DNA of 10,696 nt, from positions 1 to 10,696 of the forward strand of contig QIDD01000016.1 in NCBI GenBank assembly GCA_003230355.1, read 5' to 3'. The notes under the pieces are model-generated. The model had not been told where the DNA came from and did not search any database. It saw only the letters and a list, made by a program, of their open reading frames with translations. The position numbers were made by a program, and so were the translations under genes. The stretch is from Methanobacteriota archaeon (GTDB lineage: Archaea; Hydrothermarchaeota; Hydrothermarchaeia; Hydrothermarchaeales; SZUA-236). Below are positions 5,160 to 10,696 of this stretch, piece after piece. Every line of letters starts with the position of its first letter. The stretch's first letter is position 1.

Positions 5160-6244
5160 ATTTTGCCCACCACACCTTCGATTTCATCGCTTGTGAATCC
5201 CTCATCCTTAAGTTTTAAGACAGTTACCAGATTTCTCACTTCAGCAGTCTTTACTATCACATATCCAAGAATAGGCCCGATGCCCAAGGGGAATCCGCGG
5301 TCAAAGGACCTGCCCACCTCGGCCTTAAAATCGTCCAGAGTCTGTTCAAGGGCGTTTAACAGGACCTCTTTTTTCGAGGTGTCATGCTTGCTGTAGGTGC
5401 TTGACAGCGGCGCTCCATAATAGGACGATTTAAGCTTGGCCACGATCTCTTCAACACTCGCAGCCTTGCTGAGCTCCTCCAGCTTCTCCAGGTCCAGCCG
5501 ATAGCCCCGCGGGATCAAGTATTTCAGGGTGTCTCCCGGTGGTGTGCTTGCGTTTATCAGCCGCAGGATGCTTTTTATGTTGGCTATGTCGATTTCTATC
5601 CCGATCATTTTTTTCAGACTCGTTGTGTCTGAACCCCCCGCGGTTCCAATGCGGCTGAAGATCCTGTCATAAATCATTGTGCTCAGAGCCGAGTCCAGGG
5701 GTGTTAGAAGCCCGGTTTTCTCATATTCTGCGATTCCTCTGGCTAGCGGCTCCTGATAAATGGTTTCAGAAAGAGTCGAGGCTGCTTCTCCGATTGTTTT
5801 TGACTGCGCCATCTTCTCATAGGAATCGGCTTTCAAATCGAGATGAATAGGTATCAAGTGTTTTAACCGCTCTTCCTTCGGTAGTCCCGCCTGTATTCCG
5901 ATGAGAATTGAGCGGATGTTTTCTGCTTCAAATCGTGCGAGATAGAGTTTGAATACAGACTGAGCCCGTCCTGGGAGGAAGCTGCCTATTTTATTCATGG
6001 TTTTGGCCAGGTCTTCCTTGAGCGCAATCTCTACTGCGAGAGTATTTTTTGCGTCAGACAGTGCTGGTCCATAGACTGTGTCGCGCAGCAGATACAATGC
6101 AGCCTGCAGGTCTTTTGACTCAGCGATCTTTTTCTTCTGCTCCTTTGTGAGTAGCAGGCTTTTCATGGCTTTGGCCCGGGCTGAAGGGTATGCGTACCTG
6201 TAGTTTTCAACTATCCTCTGTATCTCTGCGCCGAGGCTGGCCAT
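5156..6244 (-). CDS. atpC: A-type ATP synthase subunit C
   Basis: Subunit C (the eukaryotic V-ATPase d homologue) is a funnel-shaped, helical protein that joins the central stalk to the rotating K ring. The 362-residue protein is helical throughout with no membrane segment. It has the family N-terminus, YRYAYPSARAKAMKSLLL (residues about 15-32), and repeated AENIRSILI / IEIDIANIKSILRLI elements (about 110-117 and 223-237), as in the three-fold repeat structure of the family. It follows atpK by 29 bases on the same strand. Normally subunit E lies between K and C, and F, A, B and D follow C; here E is missing from that slot and a 50-residue membrane protein follows instead. The ATG at 6244 fits the family N-terminus although its ribosome binding site is weak. 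Confidence 0.92.
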   Translation of the reverse strand: MASLGAEIQRIVENYRYAYPSARAKAMKSLLLTKEQKKKIAESKDLQAALYLLRDTVYGPALSDAKNTLAVEIALKEDLAKTMNKIGSFLPGRAQSVFKLYLARFEAENIRSILIGIQAGLPKEERLKHLIPIHLDLKADSYEKMAQSKTIGEAASTLSETIYQEPLARGIAEYEKTGLLTPLDSALSTMIYDRIFSRIGTAGGSDTTSLKKMIGIEIDIANIKSILRLINASTPPGDTLKYLIPRGYRLDLEKLEELSKAASVEEIVAKLKSSYYGAPLSSTYSKHDTSKKEVLLNALEQTLDDFKAEVGRSFDRGFPLGIGPILGYVIVKTAEVRNLVTVLKLKDEGFTSDEIEGVVGKI

Positions 6245-6273
6245 AGGGCTCTTTCTTCTCCGCTCGTTTCTCT

Positions 6274-6501
6274 CTAGATTACGAAGAGTATGAGAATGGC
6301 GATTACAAATCCGTATATAGCCTGTGTTTCGACGAGTGTCGCGAAGGCGAGGGATTTACCCATCATCTCCTCTTTTTCGGAAACAGCGCCGATTCCTGCA
6401 GCCGCCGCTGTCCCCTGCCCGATTCCTGAGCCGAGCGCCGCAAATCCGATGGCGATTCCCGCGCCAACAATCTTTAGGCCTAAGCCAATATCTGTTGCCA
6501 T
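6274..6501 (-). CDS. atpK: A-type ATP synthase subunit K (proteolipid ring subunit)
   Basis: A 75-residue hairpin of two membrane helices (about 6-35 and 48-75) that forms the rotating ion-carrying ring. Helix 1 carries the GSGIGQG motif with Q29; helix 2 carries LVETQAIYGF with the ion-binding carboxylate E58. The arrangement Q29 with E58, T59 and Y63 resembles the ligands of known sodium-binding rings, so coupling to Na+ cannot be excluded; H+ is equally possible. The size shows the simple two-helix form, not a duplicated one. A strong GGAGGTAAT ribosome binding site lies inside the last codons of atpI, and the ATG comes only three bases after the atpI stop, so the two genes are tightly coupled. 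Confidence 0.95.
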   Translation of the reverse strand: MATDIGLGLKIVGAGIAIGFAALGSGIGQGTAAAAGIGAVSEKEEMMGKSLAFATLVETQAIYGFVIAILILFVI

Positions 6502-6504
6502 AGT

Positions 6505-8412
6505 TTAATTACCTCCTTTTTTTGTATATCTTCTTTTTGCTTTAAATGGTGAGAATTCACGGCCGCCTCCCTCATAAAACATTGAAAAAAACTCGACATA
6601 GTGGAGCCGCATGGAGTGCACGAAGGCGCCGAAGACGTTGATTGCGAAGTTGAATATGTGGCCGCCGAGAAGAATTACAACTCCAAACAGGGCTCCAACA
6701 AACGAGCCTAACAGCATGCCTCCAATTTCGTTTACCGCTATTGCTATGCCTGTTGTGGCGAGTGAAAGGGCCAGCAGCCGTGCATACGATAGGCTTGAGC
6801 CAAAAAAGGAATTAATTTCAAGGGGCCCAACTCCCTCAGGTTTTTTCAAAAGTATCGCAATTGACGCTAAAAATAAGATTGCCGAAAGGATTGAGACTCT
6901 ACGCCCCAAAAATAAAAGTAGACCGGCACCGATTTCAAGCAGCACAATCCAAAGATGTTCAAAAACCAGAGCCTTTTGATCTCTTTTACGTAGCTTTTCT
7001 TTAATCCCGAGCGCAAGTCCGAGATTCAGGTGGATAAGACCTATGATGATTGCAAAGAGCAGAGCGAGATCGGCCCTAAACAGCGGGTCAAAAACCCCGA
7101 AGCTTATCCCAAAAAAGCTTTGGAAAAAGTTGCCGAAGACGGATCCGAATGTTGCGCCGAGAATGATTGTCCAAATCGATGAGAATGCGAGTATCTTCCC
7201 AAGATCCTGCATTCCCTGTGATTCGAAGCGCCAGATCATAAACCAGGCGAGTAAAAAGAGTCCGATTCCATAGGCCATGTCTGTGAGCATGATTCCGAAG
7301 AACAGTGGGAACCAAAGCGCGATAAGCCATGTAGGGTCGACTTCGGTGTACTTTGGCATGGCATAGGCCCGTGTGAGGAGCTGGAAGGGCTGGATTAAAC
7401 TGGGATTATCAAAGTGGACCGGTATATTTTTGTCGGCTCCGGTTTCATCGATAATTATCGTGGCGTGGCCTTCTGAGACCGTCTTTAGTTCTTTAACTGT
7501 TGATTCCACTTTTTTGGCTGGAATGTATCCTTCAATTGTGAATGTTCTTTTGGTTTCAGAGAAGAGCCGCTGGGCCTCATATTTTTCAAGCTGGATTTCA
7601 AGGTATTCGCGAAGTGCCAGCAGGTTTTGCATCTCTTTTTCTGCTGTTTTTGCAAGTTCCTTTTTGATCGCATTTTTTTCGCTTGTGAGTGTAGTTCGGC
7701 GTTCTAGGTTTTTGGCTGTGATTTCTTTGGGTGTTCCTTTGAGGCTGCGGGCCGGCACTTTTTTGAATCCGATCTTTTCCAGTGTTTTTGTTACCTCTTC
7801 TTTTTGTTTTTTCAGGCCTAGAATTAGGAGCGGTATCTCTTCCTCGCCCACGTCAGTAACTATTGTTACGTCAAATGTCACAAGTTGTTTTTTCAGCTCC
7901 TCAAACGAATCCGCCAAAACCCGCCCTAAAACCGAAAAAGTATGCTCAGTATCACGGACACGAGACAAATCAACATCCAAACCCAATAGACCCTGAACCT
8001 CAGTCAAAACCAAATCAACCCTCTCAAGCTCAGACTCCAAACGCCCAAGGCGTTCCCGAAGCCTCCGCACCCTGCCGGAAAGTCCCCTCAGATAATTATT
8101 CCCCCCGGCCACACTCAAAATACCACTGTCAAAAACAGGCGGGGCCGGGCGCTCTAAAAGCATCTTCAAAATTGAACCTTTTCCAGCCACAGTCTCAAAG
8201 GGAGAAAGAAAATCAAGAACCTCCTCAGCCCTGCGCAAAAGCCCAGTTACCTGCTCCCGGCCCTTCTCACCATAAACCCGGCCCTCATAACCCCTATTCT
8301 CCTGCTCCAAAAGCTCAATTGTCCCAAGCACGTGCAGCCGCTCCACTATCCGGTCCCTATATCTATCAAGTGCAACCACACAAATCTTCTTCATTTTCGC
8401 CGGATAAAACAT
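6505..8412 (-). CDS. atpI: A-type ATP synthase subunit I (a-subunit, stator ion channel)
   Basis: Subunit I is the membrane stator that provides the ion half-channels facing the K ring. The 635-residue protein has a cytoplasmic N-terminal half with two coiled-coil arms (about 80-130 and 220-290) and a membrane domain from about 360 with roughly eight helices. The essential arginine is R545 in SYARLLALSLA. The GGHIFNFAINVFGAFVHSMR segment and the conserved end YVEFFSMFYEGGGREFSPF are intact. The ATG at 8412 gives the family start M-F-x-P-x-x-M-x-K and is preceded by GGTGGAGA. It is the first gene of the operon here; the small subunit H, often before I, is absent. Base composition changes abruptly inside the gene near 7860-7920 although the frame continues. 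Confidence 0.96.
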   Translation of the reverse strand: MFYPAKMKKICVVALDRYRDRIVERLHVLGTIELLEQENRGYEGRVYGEKGREQVTGLLRRAEEVLDFLSPFETVAGKGSILKMLLERPAPPVFDSGILSVAGGNNYLRGLSGRVRRLRERLGRLESELERVDLVLTEVQGLLGLDVDLSRVRDTEHTFSVLGRVLADSFEELKKQLVTFDVTIVTDVGEEEIPLLILGLKKQKEEVTKTLEKIGFKKVPARSLKGTPKEITAKNLERRTTLTSEKNAIKKELAKTAEKEMQNLLALREYLEIQLEKYEAQRLFSETKRTFTIEGYIPAKKVESTVKELKTVSEGHATIIIDETGADKNIPVHFDNPSLIQPFQLLTRAYAMPKYTEVDPTWLIALWFPLFFGIMLTDMAYGIGLFLLAWFMIWRFESQGMQDLGKILAFSSIWTIILGATFGSVFGNFFQSFFGISFGVFDPLFRADLALLFAIIIGLIHLNLGLALGIKEKLRKRDQKALVFEHLWIVLLEIGAGLLLFLGRRVSILSAILFLASIAILLKKPEGVGPLEINSFFGSSLSYARLLALSLATTGIAIAVNEIGGMLLGSFVGALFGVVILLGGHIFNFAINVFGAFVHSMRLHYVEFFSMFYEGGGREFSPFKAKRRYTKKGGN

Positions 8413-8450
8413 TCTCCACCGCCATCGAAGAATTAGATATCCAGGTTCAA

Positions 8451-8460
8451 GGTATTTATT
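8451..8460 (-). promoter_or_regulatory. Possible TATA box of the atpI-K-C operon
   Basis: On the complement AATAAATACC is centred about 43 bases before the atpI ATG, which would give a leader of about 17 bases carrying GGTGGAGA. The element is less canonical than others in the window. Confidence 0.4.
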
Positions 8461-8562
8461 TCTTTATTACCCGCCCTCACATATTCCTGAAAACAAAATT
8501 AATGATACATCCCCTTACAACACAACGAGTATCCAGGCTTATCTGGAGGGCATTAAAAAATC

Positions 8563-8570
8563 TTTTATAG
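8563..8570 (+). promoter_or_regulatory. TATA box of the glycosyltransferase gene
   Basis: TTTTATAG is centred about 29 bases before the ATG at 8596, so the transcript would be leaderless or have only a few leader bases. No Shine-Dalgarno precedes that ATG. The 183-base gap 8413-8595 also holds the divergent atpI promoter and a 5-base inverted repeat (8532-8536 with 8543-8547). Confidence 0.5.
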
Positions 8571-8595
8571 TTTGTTAAGCAACCCCCCTAGAATA

Positions 8596-9390
8596 ATGAA
8601 AAAAAAGATATTAATAGGAGTTGTAACATCTTATCTTCACGCATTCTGTTTGGATAGGTTTATCGGGTCTATCGAGAATCAAACATTCAGAGACTTTGAT
8701 GTTTTATTTGTGGACAATTCAAAAAGCGACTACAATGAAATTTTAGAAAAAAAAGGCTTCACAGTCATAAAAGACGCTCCAAAAGAAAATCGGATAGAAA
8801 ACATCATCTCAGGGAGAAACATAGTAAGGGACTATTTTTTGAAGGGCTGCTATGATTATCTCTTCTTTCTTGACAGCGACGTTATTGCTCCAGAAAACGC
8901 GCTAAAAAAGCTTTTGTCACACAAAAAGCCGCTTGTGACCGGAGTGTACCCCACTCTGAAACAGGGAGGCGGCAACCAACACGTCATTCCTTGTTTGACT
9001 TATTATATTAGCGAGGATATCGTGGAACAGGTTCCATCAGAGGATTGCCGCAGCGGCAAGTTGATAGAAATAGGAGTTGCAGGGCTTGGATGCTGTCTTA
9101 TACACAGAAAGATTCTGGAAAAAATTGCCTTCAGAAATATAGGGGACTCAAAAAAAGCTGGAGAGGATGCAGCATTTTTCTACGACGCAAGAAAAAAGGG
9201 CTTCACAGCCCATGCCGATACATCTATTGACTGCACTCACTTAATAAGGTATACTAGGGAGTCACAGGGGGTTGAGCAAACAGATAGAGTGCCTGGGTAT
9301 TTAAAACCCATGACCGATTATGAGAAAGAACAAATAGATAAACTAAATAAAGAAATTCTAAGCATGAAATCAAAGAGTAAAAAAGGATAA
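8596..9390 (+). CDS. Family 2-like glycosyltransferase (GT-A fold)
   Basis: A soluble 264-residue nucleotide-sugar-dependent glycosyltransferase. It opens with the GT-A strand ILIGVVTSY (5-13), then ENQTFRDFDVLFVDNS (27-42). The metal-binding D-x-D is D93-S-D95 in YLFFLDSDVIAPEN. Further on come VAGLGCCLIHRKILEKI (161-177) and the acceptor-side GEDAAFFYDARKKGF (189-203), with H215 near the end of the fold. A lysine-rich helical tail closes the protein. There is no membrane helix. The ATG at 8596 is preferred over the TTG at 8572, which lies right after the TATA box. The gene stands alone, is richer in A and T than neighbouring genes, and no other surface-sugar gene is nearby, so transfer is plausible. 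Donor and acceptor cannot be told from sequence. Confidence 0.88.
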   Translation: MKKKILIGVVTSYLHAFCLDRFIGSIENQTFRDFDVLFVDNSKSDYNEILEKKGFTVIKDAPKENRIENIISGRNIVRDYFLKGCYDYLFFLDSDVIAPENALKKLLSHKKPLVTGVYPTLKQGGGNQHVIPCLTYYISEDIVEQVPSEDCRSGKLIEIGVAGLGCCLIHRKILEKIAFRNIGDSKKAGEDAAFFYDARKKGFTAHADTSIDCTHLIRYTRESQGVEQTDRVPGYLKPMTDYEKEQIDKLNKEILSMKSKSKKG

Positions 9391-9413
9391 AGCAGACATT
9401 AAACTTTGCCACA

Positions 9414-9424
9414 TTTTTTATATC
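9414..9424 (+). promoter_or_regulatory. TATA box of trm5b-thiL
   Basis: TTTTTTATATC is centred about 25 bases before the trm5b ATG at 9444, which points to a leaderless start. AGGGGGAT at 9428-9435 is also present and could serve as a ribosome binding site if transcription begins further upstream. Confidence 0.5.
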
Positions 9425-9443
9425 TTCAGGGGGATATTTTGCC

Positions 9444-10451
9444 ATGAGCCGGTCAAGAGGAATCAAGGTCTCGCCCTGCGACGCGCAGATCGTAAAGACG
9501 CTTCTGAAGCAGCAGAAGGCACTTGACTCAAAGAAGGTCAAGCATGGGCAGGGCGTGATCTTTCCGCTCAGACACTCGGATTTCGACCTGGGCGATGTGC
9601 GATACACGGTCGTGGAGGATGAGTTCGAGGATTTTACTCCTGCCGATGGATTTGAGAGGCTGACTGCAAGGCTCGGATGCACACTTTCAGCTTATGACGT
9701 AATCGGCGATTTAGCAGTGCTTGAGGTGCCCCAGGGGTTTGAGACCTATGAAAAGGAGCTGGGAGCAGTGCTTCTAGAGTCAAAGAAAAACCTGAAGGCA
9801 GTGTTCAAAAAGTCCTCCTCAGTGGAGGGCGCGCGGCGGGTGCGAAAGATAAAATGGCTTGCAGGTGAAAAGCGAACAGAAACAGTGCATCGCGAGCACG
9901 GCTGCCAGTTCAAACTCGACATAGCCAAGGTGTTTTTTTCGCCCCGACTCTCCTTTGAGCGGCAGAGGATACGAGACCAGGTCCAAGACAGCGAGGTGAT
10001 CGTGGACCTGTTTTCAGGGGTCGGCCCTTACTCGATAGTGATCGCAAAACATCGGGATGTGCGCATTACAGGCATCGACATAAATGATGGCGCCATCCAT
10101 TATTTTGATGAGAACATTAGGATAAACAAGGTGGGCGATCGTGTGAAGGCATGGCATGGCGACTGCAGAAAACTGGCGCCGAAAGGGACTTCAGATCGGG
10201 TGATAATGAATCTACCCAAGGGCGCACGGGAATTTCTGGAAACAGCGCTTGACACGCTGAAACCAGAGGGGGGGATAGTCCACTACTACGGTGTTTCGCC
10301 CAGAGGCCGGCTCTACGAAGATGAAGTGGATTTTATAATCAAGCGGGCAAAGCAAACTTATCGTACCGCGGAAATCATCGGTAAAAGGATTGTTCGCAGC
10401 TATTCGCCTTCTGAGGTGCATGTGGCAATCGATGTGGAGGTTGGCAGATGA
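9444..10451 (+). CDS. trm5b: tRNA (guanine-37-N1)-methyltransferase Trm5b
   Basis: Trm5 transfers a methyl group from S-adenosylmethionine to N1 of G37, next to the anticodon, which prevents +1 frameshifting. The 335-residue protein has the archaeal Trm5b layout. An N-terminal D1 tRNA-elbow domain (about 1-70) precedes D2 with RRVRKIKWLAGEKRTETVH (131-149) and DIAKVFFSPRLSFERQRI (159-176). The Rossmann domain contains VDLFSGVGPYSI (187-198), GIDINDGAI (210-218) and NLPK (256-259). E172 in FSPRLxxER and N256 in NLPK correspond to residues implicated in catalysis in the Methanocaldococcus enzyme. The ending RIVRSYSPSEVHVAIDVEV is typical. Its stop overlaps the thiL start as ATGA, so the two are co-translated. 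Confidence 0.95.
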   Translation: MSRSRGIKVSPCDAQIVKTLLKQQKALDSKKVKHGQGVIFPLRHSDFDLGDVRYTVVEDEFEDFTPADGFERLTARLGCTLSAYDVIGDLAVLEVPQGFETYEKELGAVLLESKKNLKAVFKKSSSVEGARRVRKIKWLAGEKRTETVHREHGCQFKLDIAKVFFSPRLSFERQRIRDQVQDSEVIVDLFSGVGPYSIVIAKHRDVRITGIDINDGAIHYFDENIRINKVGDRVKAWHGDCRKLAPKGTSDRVIMNLPKGAREFLETALDTLKPEGGIVHYYGVSPRGRLYEDEVDFIIKRAKQTYRTAEIIGKRIVRSYSPSEVHVAIDVEVGR

Positions 10452-10696
10452 AACTTGCAGACCTTGGCGAACAGGGCATAATCGAGCTTTTCAAAAGAGA
10501 GTTTGAAAAATTGCAGCACAGGGATATTTTGAAATCTATTGGCGATGACTGCGCAGTCTTTCGCCTCGGCGGAGGTGATTGCCTCGTAGTTTCAACAGAC
10601 ACGGTTCTTCAAAAAACCCACATCCCACGTGAGATGACAGCTGAGCAGATTGGAATTTATGCTGTGAATGTTGTGCTCTCGGACATCGCGGCTATG
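10448..10696 (+). CDS. thiL: Thiamine-monophosphate kinase (N-terminal 83 residues, cut by window edge)
   Basis: ThiL phosphorylates thiamine monophosphate to thiamine diphosphate with ATP. The visible part has the family start LADLGEQGIIELF (3-15), the metal-binding IGDDCAVF (31-38), the STD motif (49-51), T57-H58, and NVVLSDIAAM (74-83), the signature of the ThiL branch of the PurM/AIR-synthase-like superfamily. Other members such as HypE or SelD fit less well because they lack the SDIAAM ending in this position. About 220 residues lie outside the window. The ATG overlaps the trm5b stop by the ATGA arrangement, which fixes the start. Met-Lys-Leu-Ala-Asp-Leu-Gly is the usual N-terminus. Confidence 0.88.
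   Translation, partial: MKLADLGEQGIIELFKREFEKLQHRDILKSIGDDCAVFRLGGGDCLVVSTDTVLQKTHIPREMTAEQIGIYAVNVVLSDIAAM

Noticed and set aside
7373..7996. Serine- and phenylalanine-rich plus-strand open frame opposite atpI
   Set aside because: It is the reverse complement of the coiled-coil region of AtpI and shows low-complexity shadow composition only.
8532..8547. Small inverted repeat TCCAG/CTGGA and a repeated TATCCAGG (8438-8445, 8530-8537) in the atpI upstream gap
   Set aside because: The stem is only five bases and the repeat eight bases. Both are easily expected by chance, so no operator or RNA element is claimed.
7863..8570. Long plus-strand open frame, rich in proline, glutamine and lysine, opposite atpI
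   Set aside because: It lies antisense to the intact, clearly homologous N-terminal half of atpI. Its odd composition follows from the A+C-rich strand, and it has no recognisable domain or ribosome binding site.
8502..8570. 22-codon plus-strand ORF before the glycosyltransferase
   Set aside because: It ends on the TATA box, has no ribosome binding site and no recognisable features.

Overview
This window looks like a chromosomal segment of a euryarchaeon. It has a PCNA sliding clamp, ribosomal protein L21e, RNA polymerase subunit Rpo4, a DUF655 protein, archaeal-type KsgA/Dim1, A-type ATPase subunits I, K and C, and a Trm5b tRNA methyltransferase. TATA-like boxes lie about 25 bases before several genes, some apparently leaderless. 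The sequence alone does not support a finer placement.

Layout, left to right. (1) Positions 1-778, minus strand: a small OB-fold protein followed by pcn (its end is outside the window). (2) Positions 908-2963, plus strand: the conserved archaeal information-processing cluster rpl21e, rpo4 (rpoF), DUF655, ksgA. It diverges from region 1 at a shared 129-base promoter region. (3) Positions 2985-3200, minus strand: a ferredoxin in which an Asp replaces one cluster-ligand Cys. (4) Positions 3331-4936, plus strand: two AT-rich genes, an unrecognised 291-residue protein and an acylphosphatase-domain protein with a coiled-coil tail. Base composition differs from the neighbours and an 11-base direct repeat lies on each side, so this may be an acquired accessory module. 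(5) Positions 8412-5007, minus strand: a partial A-ATPase operon atpI-atpK-atpC followed by an unrecognised 50-residue membrane protein whose start overlaps the atpC stop. Subunits E, F, A, B and D do not follow. (6) Positions 8596-9390, plus strand: an AT-rich stand-alone glycosyltransferase with its own promoter. (7) Positions 9444-10696, plus strand: trm5b overlapping the start of thiL (cut by the window end).

How the genes work together: regions 1 and 2 handle replication, transcription and ribosome or tRNA maturation. Region 5 supplies the membrane ion channel (I and K) and central-stalk socket (C) of the ATP synthase. Regions 4 and 6 look like accessory genes placed between housekeeping blocks. 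There is no rRNA, tRNA, CRISPR array, integrase or transposase. No gene-free stretch exceeds 300 bases; the longest is 8413-8595, which holds two divergent promoters.
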